Origin: Allobosea lupini
GTDB taxonomy: Bacteria > Pseudomonadota > Alphaproteobacteria > Rhizobiales > Beijerinckiaceae
Direction: 5' to 3'
Assembly: GCF_900109525.1 (NCBI RefSeq)
Contig: NZ_FOAN01000012.1
Location: forward strand, 45,257-109,256
Length of the DNA stretch: 64,000 nt
In this document: positions 52,375-62,592 of the stretch, in pieces
Numbering within the stretch: the stretch's first letter is position 1
Layout of the letters: the number at the start of each line of letters is the position of its first letter
Position numbers and translations under genes: made by a program
Notes under the pieces: model-generated
The model's input: the letters and a program-made list of their open reading frames with translations, nothing else
What the model was told of the DNA's origin: nothing
Database searches by the model: none

Positions 52375-53448
52375 ATGATCGCTCCGCGGCGCCTGTCGCC
52401 CTATCTGAAGACGGTCGCGCTCGTCGCTCTCGCTACAGCGCTCGCCGGCTTTGTCGTCTGGTCGACGCCGCTCGACAGCGTCTCCGCCATCTACATGGCG
52501 CCCGTCCTGATCACCGGCGTGCGCTACGGCACCGGCCCAGCCATTTTGGCGGCGCTGCTCGGTGCCCTGATGACGTCGCTGTTCTACCCGCCGCTGTTCA
52601 GCCCGCTCGTCTTCAAACCGGCGCAGATGATCGACCTCGTCACCTCGCTCGCCGTCGCGCTGACGGTCGGCCCGCTGGTCGATCGTCAGCGGGCGCAATC
52701 CCGTATCCTCGAGCAGCATCGACTTCGCGAGCGCACCGACGAGTTGCGCGACATCCTGGTGGAGTCAGTGTCGCATGAGCTACGCACGCCACTCGCCGGC
52801 ATCATGGGCGCAGCGAGTGTGCTGACAGCTGCTCCCGAGCTCGCCGGGCGCGAGTCGCTGCACGCGCTGGCGGCCGGCATCGAGCAGGAGGCCGGCCGGC
52901 TCGACCGGCTGATCCAGGATGTGCTCGATCTCGGCCGCATTCGCGCCGGCGCGCTTCAACCCCATCTCGACACACTCGATCCCTGGGACATCGTCAATGA
53001 TGCGCTCGCCACCGCCCAGGACCGGCTGCGAGCCCATGACGTGCGGCTGGACCCCGCCGGGCCGTTGCCGCTCGTGCAGGTCGACCCGGCGCTGACGGCC
53101 CAGGCCCTGGTCAACGTGCTGGAGAACGCCGCCAAATACACACCCTCCGGCGGCTCCATCCATATCTCGGCGCAGGCCTTGCCGGGAAGCGTTGCCATCG
53201 CCGTGCGGGATGAGGGAGCAGGCCTCGAAGCCGGCGAGACCGGCTTGATCTTCGAGCGCTTCCACCGCGGCGAGCGCCATGCCGATATCGCCGGCGGCAG
53301 TGGCCTGGGCTTGACGATCGCACGGGTATTCGTTGAGGCCAGCGGCGGGCGCATCGTCGCGCTCAGCGCGGGACCGGACCGGGGCACGACCCTGCGCCTG
53401 ATCCTGCCCGCCACAGAAACGAGGGAGGGTGACCATGATGACGACTGA
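52375..53448 (+). CDS. KdpD-like sensor histidine kinase, short form
   Basis: A 357-residue membrane kinase. Residues about 10-100 are the four-helix DUF4118 module found in KdpD (LVALATALAGFVVWSTPLDS, AIYMAPVLITGVRYGTGPAI). HisKA has the phospho-accepting His in VESVSHELRTPLAGIMGAAS. The ATPase has NVLENAAKYTPSGG, DEGAGL and GGSGLGLTIARVF. It lacks the KdpD N-terminal and universal-stress domains (full KdpD is about 890 residues). It overlaps the response-regulator gene, and no kdpFABC genes are nearby, so it probably senses something other than potassium. Confidence 0.88.
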   Translation: MIAPRRLSPYLKTVALVALATALAGFVVWSTPLDSVSAIYMAPVLITGVRYGTGPAILAALLGALMTSLFYPPLFSPLVFKPAQMIDLVTSLAVALTVGPLVDRQRAQSRILEQHRLRERTDELRDILVESVSHELRTPLAGIMGAASVLTAAPELAGRESLHALAAGIEQEAGRLDRLIQDVLDLGRIRAGALQPHLDTLDPWDIVNDALATAQDRLRAHDVRLDPAGPLPLVQVDPALTAQALVNVLENAAKYTPSGGSIHISAQALPGSVAIAVRDEGAGLEAGETGLIFERFHRGERHADIAGGSGLGLTIARVFVEASGGRIVALSAGPDRGTTLRLILPATETREGDHDDD

Positions 53449-54193
53449 GGCCGCTTCCGCCGCGACGACCCATGGACCTCTCGTTCTCGCCGTCGACGAC
53501 GATCCCGCTATCCGCCGCTTTCTGCGCACGGGCCTGGAGATGCACGGCTTCCGCGTCGTCGAGGCCGAAACCGCGCGGCAGGCGAAGGAGCTCGCCGTGA
53601 TGCGTCAGCCGGACCTCGTCGTGCTCGATCTCGGTCTGCCCGATGCCGACGGCGCCACCGTCGTCGAGGCGCTGCGCGGCTGGTCGCATGCCCCGATCAT
53701 CGTGCTCTCCGTGCGCAAGTCGGAAGCCGAGAAGGTCAAGCTGCTCGAAGGGGGGGCCGACGACTACATCGTCAAGCCCTTCGGCATGGCCGAGCTTCTG
53801 GCCCGCGCCCGCGTCGTGCTGCGGCGTGCCGTGCGGCAGGACACGCCCGAGCCGGTCATCCGCGTTGGCGGGCTTTCAGTCGATCTCGCGCGCCGGCTCG
53901 TCAGCCGCGACGGCAGCGCGATCATACTTTCGCCCAAGCAATTCGCGCTGCTGCGTATTCTGGCCGTTCACCACGGCAGCGTCATGACGCATCGGCAACT
54001 GATGCGGGAGCTTTGGCCGCAGGAGCCGGACGAGGATGTGCAATACCTGCGTATCCTGATGAAAAAGCTGCGCAATCGCATCGAGCCGAATCCGGCCCGG
54101 CCGATCTATGCGGTGACCGAGCTCGCCATCGGCTATCGGCTGCGGACGCAGGAGCAGCTCGATGCGGTCGGCTATGCGCAGGTTATGCGCTAG
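53435..54193 (+). CDS. KdpE-like OmpR-family response regulator
   Basis: A 252-residue regulator. ATG 53435 is preferred over GTG 53429 because GAGGGAGGG sits at the right distance. Receiver: LVLAVDDDPAIRRFLRTGLE, phosphoacceptor Asp in PDLVVLDLGLPDADG, Lys in ADDYIVKPFGMAELL. The OmpR winged-helix domain is SPKQFALLRILAVHHGSVMT and ends in AIYAVTELAIGYRL-like sequence. It overlaps the kinase gene by 14 bases. TRAP carrier genes follow 94 bases downstream and could be its target. Confidence 0.9.
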   Translation: MMTTEAASAATTHGPLVLAVDDDPAIRRFLRTGLEMHGFRVVEAETARQAKELAVMRQPDLVVLDLGLPDADGATVVEALRGWSHAPIIVLSVRKSEAEKVKLLEGGADDYIVKPFGMAELLARARVVLRRAVRQDTPEPVIRVGGLSVDLARRLVSRDGSAIILSPKQFALLRILAVHHGSVMTHRQLMRELWPQEPDEDVQYLRILMKKLRNRIEPNPARPIYAVTELAIGYRLRTQEQLDAVGYAQVMR

Positions 54194-54287
54194 GCAAGCT
54201 GCCGACATGGAACGGCTAAGCGCGTAGCTGCTAGCGACGGACTCCGAGAAGCGCGTGGGGACGCGTCCGGAGCTGGGAACGCCTTTC

Positions 54288-54895
54288 ATGTTCAAACTCT
54301 GGTTGGCGCTCGCCACGGTGGGCGGCATGGCCGCGGCCGTCTGGTTGGCCTGGATCTTCTGTCGCCAGCTGATGCCCGTGGCCCGGGCGATCGACAGGCT
54401 CGGCAGCTCGCTTGGCGTGATCGCGAGCTGGCTCGTCCTGCTCGCCTGCCTGATCAGCGCCGGCAACGCCACGATCCGTTATCTGTTCTCCTACAGCTCC
54501 AATGCCTGGCTTGAGCTGCAATGGTACATGTTCGCCGGCATGGTGCTGCTCGGCTCGGCCTATACGCTGCGGGTCAACGAGCACGTCCGCGTCGACCTGT
54601 TCTACGGCGTCGTCTCCGACCGGACCCGGCACTGGATCGACCTCGTCGGCGGCGCGGTGTTCCTGATGCCGATGTGCCTGGTGATGATCTGGTTCACCTG
54701 GCCCTGGTTCGTGCAGTCCTGGACGCTGAATGAATCCTCCAGCAATGCCGGCGGCCTGATCCGCTGGCCGGTTATCCTGCTCCTGCCGGTCGGCTTCGCC
54801 CTGATCCTGCTCCAGGGCGTCTCGGAGATGATCAAGCGCGCCGCAGCGCTGCGCGGCTTCCACCAGCACGAATACGCCTACGAGAAGCCGCTGCA

Positions 54896-54899
<4 letters not shown>
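54288..54899 (+). CDS. dctQ: TRAP transporter small membrane subunit, DctQ-like
   Basis: A 203-residue inner-membrane protein starting at ATG 54288; a GTG at 54255 is possible but adds a non-conserved stretch. Helices and the family motif are clear: VIASWLVLLACLISAGNATI, NAWLELQWYMFAGMVLLGSA and YTLRVNEHVRVDLFYG. It forms the membrane complex with DctM, whose start overlaps its stop in ATGA. No periplasmic DctP receptor gene is adjacent. Confidence 0.9.
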
Positions 54900-56326
<1,427 letters not shown>

Positions 56327-56409
56327 GGGGAAGGTCTCAGCATCTTCAATCGGTCGAGAGCCAAGCGCCCCGCCGTCGGTCGCAGCAACCTTTCGCGGAC
56401 GACCATCTG

Positions 56410-56691
56410 ATGAATACGGGTCTGGCGGCCGACATCATCGTCGCTCTCGACCGTCATCCGAACGCCACAGACATCATCCGCGCCAAGGTTTTAGAGATTA
56501 CCGACCATCGCTATGCGCTTCCAGAAATACGCGAGACTTATCTACGCGAGGGACATTCCGACTGGCTGGCTTGGGCCTATGCAGTAGGTTCGCGCGCAAT
56601 GTACAAGCAGGCGCGAAACTATCTGTTCGATTATTTCAAAAATGTGTCGGACAAGAACGGTATAATCGCTGAAATTATCGAGAGCGATTGA
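56410..56691 (+). CDS. Small hypothetical protein
   Basis: A 93-residue helical protein starting at ATG 56410 (MNTGLAADIIVALDRHPNAT), later EIRETYLREGHSDWLAWAYA and ARNYLFDYFKNVSDKNG. Codon use in the last half is AT-richer than its neighbours. No family recognised. It follows dctM by 83 bases on the same strand but need not be related. Confidence 0.5.
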   Translation: MNTGLAADIIVALDRHPNATDIIRAKVLEITDHRYALPEIRETYLREGHSDWLAWAYAVGSRAMYKQARNYLFDYFKNVSDKNGIIAEIIESD

Positions 56692-56847
56692 GCGATGTAG
56701 CCTAGCGGTCGCGGCCTGCTCGCGTTCATCCCTTCTCGTGCATTCGTCCACCCGGGATCGGACGTCCACAGCGTCAGGTATGGGACGGAGACCAGAGTTG
56801 ACACGTCGGAAATCAGGCTTCCCTCAACCCAAGGCCCACGCCCGCGC

Positions 56848-57825
56848 TCATTGCGGCTCGATGCCGAACTCCTTGATCAGCGCCCCCATGGTCGCGATCT
56901 CCTTCGCCAGGAACGCGCTGGCGCCGGCGGGCGTCGCGAGAGGACCGACGTCGACATCGAAGCCGAGCGTCGGCGCGCGCTCGCGGACATCAGGGAGCTG
57001 AAGGACCTCGGCGATCTTCTGGCTCATCGCCTGGACGATCTCGAGGGGCGTCCCGGCCGGTGCCATCACCATGAACCAGCCGCCGATATCGGCGCTGGCG
57101 AGGGTTTCGGCGATGGCGGGCGTCCCCGGGAGCGAGGCCAGCCTCCTGGTGCCGGCGACCGCCAGTGGACGCAACGTCCCTTCCTTGATGAAGGGCTCCG
57201 CGACTGAGGCGGACTGGATCGTCGCCTGGACGCGGCCGGCGATGGTGTCCTGGATCGAATTGGCGGCCGAGGCATAGGGCACGAGCACCATCTTGATGCC
57301 GGCGCGCCGGTTGATCGTCTGGCCGATCAGGCCGGAGATGTTGCGCTCGCTGTCGACGGCCAGGCTAATCTCGCCGGGCTTGGCCTTTTCCTGCGCGACC
57401 AGGTCCTCAAGCGTCTTGAAGGGCAGGGCGGGGTTGACCAGCAGCACATGATGACTGCGGGCCGCCATCGCAACCGGCACGAAGTCCTTAAGCGGATCAT
57501 AGGGCAACTTCTTGAAAGTGTGTGGGTTCGTCGAGAGCGAGGCCGAGGTGGCGAAGAGGAAGGTGTATCCGTCCGGCGTCGCGCGGGCGACCGCCTGCGT
57601 CCCGACGATATTGGCGGCGCCGGTGCGGTTTTCGACATAGAGCTGCTGGCCGAGACTGCGGGACAGTTTGTCGGCCAGCACGCGCGCCAGAATGTCGGGG
57701 CTGTTGCCGGCGGCCTGCGGTACGACGAGCGCGATCGGCCGCTGCGGCCAGGCCTGAGCCTGCGCGCCCCCGATCGCGACCAGCGCGAATGCGGCGCCGA
57801 GCGCCAGTGATCTGAATTTGGACAT
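56848..57825 (-). CDS. Bug/TctC-family periplasmic solute-binding protein (orphan)
   Basis: A 325-residue receptor with a signal peptide (LALGAAFALVAIGGAQAQAW). Motifs: WPQRPIALVVPQAAGNSPDI and VENRTGAANIVGTQAVARAT. It is the last gene of the aromatic-catabolism cluster, 89 bases after the FAH gene, and probably binds the aromatic or ring-cleavage acid. No tctAB genes are near; it converges toward TRAP dctQM genes. It may feed the TctAB carrier elsewhere in the window or act as a sensor. Confidence 0.88.
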   Translation of the reverse strand: MSKFRSLALGAAFALVAIGGAQAQAWPQRPIALVVPQAAGNSPDILARVLADKLSRSLGQQLYVENRTGAANIVGTQAVARATPDGYTFLFATSASLSTNPHTFKKLPYDPLKDFVPVAMAARSHHVLLVNPALPFKTLEDLVAQEKAKPGEISLAVDSERNISGLIGQTINRRAGIKMVLVPYASAANSIQDTIAGRVQATIQSASVAEPFIKEGTLRPLAVAGTRRLASLPGTPAIAETLASADIGGWFMVMAPAGTPLEIVQAMSQKIAEVLQLPDVRERAPTLGFDVDVGPLATPAGASAFLAKEIATMGALIKEFGIEPQ

Positions 57826-57914
57826 CGTGTCCTCCGGGCTCTTCTAGGATTGGGGGAAGTGCCGTCGGGCGTGCTCCGCGAGCCTCGAAGGCGCGCTTCC
57901 GGCGGCGTCGAGGG

Positions 57915-58763
57915 TCAGGCTTCGTCGGCGATGCCGTTGCGCAGGATGCCGAGGCGGTCGATCTCGACCTCGACGACGTCGCCGGGCTTCAGCCAGAGCG
58001 GGGGATTGCGCTTGGCGCCGACGCCGCCGGGCGTGCCGGTGGCGATCACGTCGCCGGGCTCGAGCCGCGTGAAGGAGGAGCAGTAAGCGATGATCATGGG
58101 GATATCGAAGATCATCTGCTCGAAGGTCGCGTCCTGCACGACCTGTCCATTGACGCGTGTCTGCAGGCGCAGATCGGGCAGCGGGCCGAGTTCGTCGGGC
58201 GTCATCATCCAGGGGCCGAAGGCGCCCGTATCGGGGAAGTTCTTGCCCGGCGTGAACTGGTGGGTATGGCGCTGGAAGTCCCGGACGCTGCCGTCATTGT
58301 AGCAGGCATAGCCGGCGACATGGGCGAAGGCGTCCTCGCGGGCGATGTAGCGGCCCGGCTTGCCGATGACGATGGCGAGCTCGCCCTCGAAATCGAGCTC
58401 GTGCGAGATGCGCGGCCGGACGATGTCGGCGCCATGGCCGATCTGGGAATTGGCGAAGCGAGCGAAGATCGTCGGGTTCTCGACCTCGGCCCGGCCGGTC
58501 TCCTTGCGGTGCATCTCGTAATTCAGCCCGACGCAGAGGATCTTGTCGGGATTCGGCACGACCGGGAGCCAGGTCACCGCCGAGAGCGGATGGCATGGGG
58601 CGCTCGCGGTCGCCGCAGCGACCTCAGCGAGCGCCGAGGCGGCGATGACGCTCTTTAGATCGGGATAGCGGGCCGACAGGACGGCGCCGAGATCGACGGC
58701 TTCGTCGCCCTTGATCAGACCCCAGCTCGGGCCGCCCTGAAGGCGGAAGGTGGCAAAACGCAT
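57915..58763 (-). CDS. Fumarylacetoacetate hydrolase-family protein
   Basis: A 282-residue FAH-fold hydrolase starting at ATG 58763 (MRFATFRLQGGPSWGLIKGD); the frame is open much further upstream but lacks family sequence. Metal-ligand and core motifs: ILCVGLNYEMHRKETGRAEV, HELDFEGELAIVIGKPGRYI, AGYACYNDGSVRDFQRHTHQ and GDVIATGTPGGVGAKRNPPL. In this operon it would cleave or decarboxylate the ring-fission product (like HpcE or acylpyruvate hydrolases). It follows the hydroxylase gene by 20 bases. Confidence 0.88.
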   Translation of the reverse strand: MRFATFRLQGGPSWGLIKGDEAVDLGAVLSARYPDLKSVIAASALAEVAAATASAPCHPLSAVTWLPVVPNPDKILCVGLNYEMHRKETGRAEVENPTIFARFANSQIGHGADIVRPRISHELDFEGELAIVIGKPGRYIAREDAFAHVAGYACYNDGSVRDFQRHTHQFTPGKNFPDTGAFGPWMMTPDELGPLPDLRLQTRVNGQVVQDATFEQMIFDIPMIIAYCSSFTRLEPGDVIATGTPGGVGAKRNPPLWLKPGDVVEVEIDRLGILRNGIADEA

Positions 58764-58783
58764 CGGAATGAATCCTCTCAGGA

Positions 58784-60445
58784 CTAAGCGTGTGCAATGG
58801 GAGCGGCTGGTGCCACAGGAGCGGGGGCGGCGAGGCCGAGGCTGAAGGCCTCGATCAAAGCGGCAAGTGCCAAGCCTTCGGCGGCCGTGCCGAAGACGTA
58901 ATGGTCCGGCCGCACGATCGCGGCAGCGCGACCGCAGGCGGAAAACCAGTCGCGCACGACGCCGTCGCATTCGACGACCGTGACATCGGCCTGCGCGAGG
59001 GGCGCGGTTCCCGACTGCGCCAGAGCGATGACGGTGAGGCCCGCGGCCCGAGCCGCCGCGAGAACGCCTTCCGTCAGGGTGCGGGCCCATGCGGTCTCGA
59101 TCACGAGGCGGCTTCCCGCTCCCGCGACGGCATCGAGGCGGGCGCGCCCCTTGGCCGTCTCGACCCAGGGTTGAGGGAAGAGCTTCCCCCGCGCCGGATC
59201 GGCTTCGTCGGCGAGAACACCGGACGTCAGCGGCGGCACGATCTCCTGGCGGGTGAGGGTGCGTGGCTTGCCACCCCCCTCGGCGAGGATACGCGCGTCA
59301 CGGGCGCGCGCAGCTACCGGATCGCGCTCGCAGATCACCTGGCCGATCGCCTTGATCCGCGTCGTCAGCTCGCGGACATGCGCACTGCGCTCCGCTTCGT
59401 AGCTGTCGAGAAGGGCCTCGCCCGACGATCCGTCGAGCACGCGAGCGAGCTTCCAGACGAGATTGGCGACGTCGCGCACGCCCTGGCACATACCCTGGCC
59501 GATGAAGGGCGGTTGCTGATGCGCGGCGTCGCCGGCGATGAAGACGCGGCCGGCGCGCCAGCGCTCGGCGACGAGCGCGTGGAAGCGGTAGCTCGCCGCC
59601 CGCCACAGCGTCGCATCGGCTGGCGTCAGCCAGTGCGCCAGAAGCTCCCAGACGCGCTCCTGCGTCTGCGCCACGCGCGGGTCCTCGCCCGGCAGCAGCA
59701 TGATCTCCCAGCGGCGATGGTTGCCCGGGCCGATGATGAAGCTCGTCGGCCGCTGCGGGTCGCAGAACTGCGCCGAGTTCTGCGGCAACTTCGCCAGCGC
59801 GGCCTCGTGCACCAGCATGTCGACCACCAGCCATGGCTCGTCAAAGACGAGATCGGTTAGACGGATCCCGAGCCGCTCGCGGACGCCGCTGGAGGCGCCG
59901 TCGCAGGCGATGACGTAGTCGGCGGTCATGGTACGGCGCGTGCTGTCATCCCCCCGCAATGTCAGCGTCACCCTGTCGGGCGCCGCGTCGAGATCGACGA
60001 GCTCGGATCCCAGCGAAACCTCCACGCGGGCGAGGGCCTGTGCATGAGCCCGCAGCGCCGCCTCGACGGGCGGCTGTGTGAAGACCATCGTCGGCACATA
60101 GCCCTGCGGATAGGGCTCCGGCACGGTGTCGATCCGGCGGATCAGCTGCCCGTCCGCGCCGAAATGGTCCGACGCATGGAACGGTGCGACATGCGGCAGC
60201 ACCGCCTCCGCCAGGCCGAGATTGTCGAGGATGCGCAGGATTTCGTGGTCGATCGCGATGGCGCGCGGCTTGTCGTAGACCTCGCGCTGCTTGTCGATGA
60301 CGAGGCTGCGGATGCCATGCTGCCCCAGCAGATTGGCGGCGAAGGCGCCGCTGGGACCGAATCCGACCACGACGACTTGGAAATGCTCGGGATCGGGATG
60401 GACTGCTTTGCTCACCTGATCGAAGGTCCTGTGCTGGGCGTTCAT
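58784..60445 (-). CDS. mhpA: FAD-dependent aromatic hydroxylase, MhpA-like
   Basis: A 553-residue class A flavoprotein monooxygenase starting at ATG 60445, which overlaps the dioxygenase stop in ATGA. Motifs: FAD-binding QVVVVGFGPSGAFAANLLGQ, DG motif YVIACDGASSGVRERLGI, GD motif RVFIAGDAAHQQPPFIGQGM. It has the length and C-terminal thioredoxin-like domain of 3-(3-hydroxyphenyl)propionate hydroxylase MhpA. It should add an ortho hydroxyl to a phenolic acid with NAD(P)H and O2, giving the catechol for the dioxygenase. The exact substrate is unknown, so the symbol is by family. Confidence 0.87.
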   Translation of the reverse strand: MNAQHRTFDQVSKAVHPDPEHFQVVVVGFGPSGAFAANLLGQHGIRSLVIDKQREVYDKPRAIAIDHEILRILDNLGLAEAVLPHVAPFHASDHFGADGQLIRRIDTVPEPYPQGYVPTMVFTQPPVEAALRAHAQALARVEVSLGSELVDLDAAPDRVTLTLRGDDSTRRTMTADYVIACDGASSGVRERLGIRLTDLVFDEPWLVVDMLVHEAALAKLPQNSAQFCDPQRPTSFIIGPGNHRRWEIMLLPGEDPRVAQTQERVWELLAHWLTPADATLWRAASYRFHALVAERWRAGRVFIAGDAAHQQPPFIGQGMCQGVRDVANLVWKLARVLDGSSGEALLDSYEAERSAHVRELTTRIKAIGQVICERDPVAARARDARILAEGGGKPRTLTRQEIVPPLTSGVLADEADPARGKLFPQPWVETAKGRARLDAVAGAGSRLVIETAWARTLTEGVLAAARAAGLTVIALAQSGTAPLAQADVTVVECDGVVRDWFSACGRAAAIVRPDHYVFGTAAEGLALAALIEAFSLGLAAPAPVAPAAPIAHA

Positions 60446-61359
60446 CGGGACCCCGCAGGCGAGGCCATCGGGCGATAGGTGATCGCCGTCTGGGCCGCCT
60501 TCACATGATCGGGTTTGGGCGGGGCGATGCCCCACTGGTCCGTACGCCCCGGCGGCCACACCCACTCATGCGGCCCGCGAACGCGGTAGCTATCGTCGAC
60601 CTGCAGCACTTCCGCCGTGAACTCGACGACGAAGCCGACGGGATCGACGAAATAGGCGAAGACGTTGTCACCGGGGCCGTGGCGGCCGACGCCCCAGCCG
60701 ATCGGATAGCCGGCGTCGATGAGGCGGCCCGACGCCCGCATCACCGATTCCCAGTCCGGCACGAGAAAGGCGATGTGGTTGAGGCCGCTGACTTTCGCTT
60801 CGGCCAGGACCACTGCGTGATGATCGCTGTTGCAGCGCAGGAAGGCCATCAGCTTCGAGCGGTCGGTCAGCGCGAAGCCGAGCCCCTCTTCGAAGAAGCG
60901 CGCCTGGGCGTCGACATCGTTGCTGTTCAGGTTGACATGCGCGAGCCGCGACGCCCGGTCGGGCCTATCGTCTGCATTGTCATGGGACGCATCGCCCTGG
61001 ACGAAGCGGTAGACGCCGCCCTGCGGCTCGGCCAGTTCGAGTAGGATGCCGCCGCCGGGCTCGATCGTGAGCGCGGGCCCCGTCAGTACCCGGGCGCCGT
61101 GGCGCCCGGCACGCTTCGCGAGGACTGCCAGATCGGTCGCCACATCGACCCGGAACGTCACCGACAGAATCTCCGCCGCCGCGCTAGGCTGCAGCGACAG
61201 AATGTGGTGATCCGCGCCAGTCGCCCGCAAATAGACGGTCTCGCCCTGCCGCGCCGCGATCTCCAGCATCCAGACCTCGGTATAGAAACGTTCGGAGACG
61301 GCGATGTCGGGCGTGCCGATCTCGACGGAGCGCAGGGCGGCGACGGGAAAACGGCTCAC
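60442..61359 (-). CDS. VOC-fold type I extradiol ring-cleavage dioxygenase
   Basis: A 305-residue two-module vicinal-oxygen-chelate protein. The C-terminal module keeps the Fe(II) ligands: His in SRLAHVNLNSNDVDAQARFF, His in VSGLNHIAFLVPDWE and Glu in DPVGFVVEFTAEVL. The N-terminal module (VEIGTPDIAVSERFYTEVWM) lacks them, as in bacterial extradiol enzymes. It would open the catechol made by the hydroxylase. It overlaps both neighbours in ATGA, so three genes are tightly coupled. Confidence 0.87.
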   Translation of the reverse strand: MSRFPVAALRSVEIGTPDIAVSERFYTEVWMLEIAARQGETVYLRATGADHHILSLQPSAAAEILSVTFRVDVATDLAVLAKRAGRHGARVLTGPALTIEPGGGILLELAEPQGGVYRFVQGDASHDNADDRPDRASRLAHVNLNSNDVDAQARFFEEGLGFALTDRSKLMAFLRCNSDHHAVVLAEAKVSGLNHIAFLVPDWESVMRASGRLIDAGYPIGWGVGRHGPGDNVFAYFVDPVGFVVEFTAEVLQVDDSYRVRGPHEWVWPPGRTDQWGIAPPKPDHVKAAQTAITYRPMASPAGSR

Positions 61360-62414
61360 GGCGAGACCTCGCTCAGGCGGCCGAGGAAGGTCGCCGCATT
61401 GTCGCGCAGCAGCCGCACGCGCAGCGCCTCGTCGGCGAAGGCGGCCTCGATGCGCGCGACGGGGCGGCGCTCGTGGAAATTGAAGGGGTAGTCCGTGCCG
61501 ATCATAACCTGCGTCTCGCCGAAGAGCCGGACCAGATGCTGAAGCGTCGGCTCGTCATAGACGAGCGCATCGTAGAACAGATGCCGGGCCTGCTCGGTCG
61601 GCGAGGCTTCGATGCTCTCCTGTAGAGCCGGGAAGACCCGGCGGCCTTCCTCCAGCCGCGGCAGCAGCAGCCCGAGCGTTCCCCCGCCATGGCTGAACGC
61701 GATCCGCAGGCGCGGACGCCTCAGCACCAGATTGGAACAGATGACAGAAGCCGCGGCGAGGCCGACATCCCCGGGATAGGCGAGGACTTGCTGGAGCTGC
61801 CCCGGTCCCACCAGCCGCTCCTGCCCGCAGGGACGCACCGCATGGACGAACACGGCCGCACCGAGCTCTTCGGCCACCGCGAAGAAGGGGTCGAAATCGG
61901 GGGCGCCGATCGGGCGGCCATTGACGTTGCTGCCGACCTGCACGCCGACAAAGCCAGGGTCGCACATCAGCCTTTCCAGCGCGGCCAGCGCCCGGTCCAT
62001 GTCCTGCAGCGGCAGGGCGCCGAGTCCGACCAGGCGCCCGCCGGATTCGGCCACCATCACCGCGATCTGATCGTTCACATAGCGCAGCAGCTCGTCCGCA
62101 TCGGCGGCGTTCATCCAGTAGGACATCAGCTCGGGCATCGCCGAGATCGCCTGGAGTGAGAGTCCCATTTCCTCCATGTCGGCCAGGCGCTTGGGGACGT
62201 CCCAGCAGCGGTCGGAGACGGTGCGATAAGTGCGCCCGTCGATGACGACGTGACGATGGCAGGGCTGCGCTTCCGCCATGGCGGGCCAGCCCTTCGGCGC
62301 CGGACCTTTGAGATAGGCCGGGAATCTCGCGGGGACCACATGGGCGTGGATGTCCACGCCGCAGCGACAGCCCCCGAGCTTCTTCCAGCTCCGCTCCGAT
62401 TCCGCGCTCGTCAC
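61356..62414 (-). CDS. Amidohydrolase-family decarboxylase/hydrolase (ACMSD-like)
   Basis: A 352-residue amidohydrolase-2 protein. GTG 62414 is chosen: GGAGGG lies just before it, and the open frame further upstream has no homology. Metal-site motifs: CGVDIHAHVVPARFP (HxH), AVFVHAVRPCG, RIAFSHGGGTLGLL and MIGTDYPFNFHERRP. The fold is shared by ACMSD and resorcylate/salicylate-type decarboxylases, so it may remove a carboxyl from an aromatic acid or ring-cleavage product. First gene of the operon, divergent from the GntR regulator. Confidence 0.88.
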   Translation of the reverse strand: MTSAESERSWKKLGGCRCGVDIHAHVVPARFPAYLKGPAPKGWPAMAEAQPCHRHVVIDGRTYRTVSDRCWDVPKRLADMEEMGLSLQAISAMPELMSYWMNAADADELLRYVNDQIAVMVAESGGRLVGLGALPLQDMDRALAALERLMCDPGFVGVQVGSNVNGRPIGAPDFDPFFAVAEELGAAVFVHAVRPCGQERLVGPGQLQQVLAYPGDVGLAAASVICSNLVLRRPRLRIAFSHGGGTLGLLLPRLEEGRRVFPALQESIEASPTEQARHLFYDALVYDEPTLQHLVRLFGETQVMIGTDYPFNFHERRPVARIEAAFADEALRVRLLRDNAATFLGRLSEVSP

Positions 62415-62484
62415 GAACCCTCCCGAGGACTCGATTTTTGTTGTTGGCGCAGAGAATATTCGATAATCCGATGCCGTAAAGCGA

Positions 62485-62496
62485 AATTTATAAATT
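62485..62496. promoter_or_regulatory. Candidate GntR/FCD operator
   Basis: AATTTATAAATT is a perfect 12-base AT palindrome in an otherwise GC-rich 178-base gap between the divergent amidohydrolase and gntR genes. A second 8-base palindrome GAATATTC is at 62454-62461. Their position suits repression of both promoters by the GntR protein. Confidence 0.5.
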
Positions 62497-62592
62497 CTGC
62501 GCGAGCGAGGCAGCGTGTACAGATCGCAGAGCGGCAGCATGCCAGGCGGCAGCGCCCGCTGGCCCGCCTCGCAGGAGATCGAACCCCTTCGC

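Noticed and set aside
52375..54193. A potassium-responsive Kdp system
   Set aside because: Kinase lacks the KdpD N-terminal domains and no kdpFABC genes are in the window.
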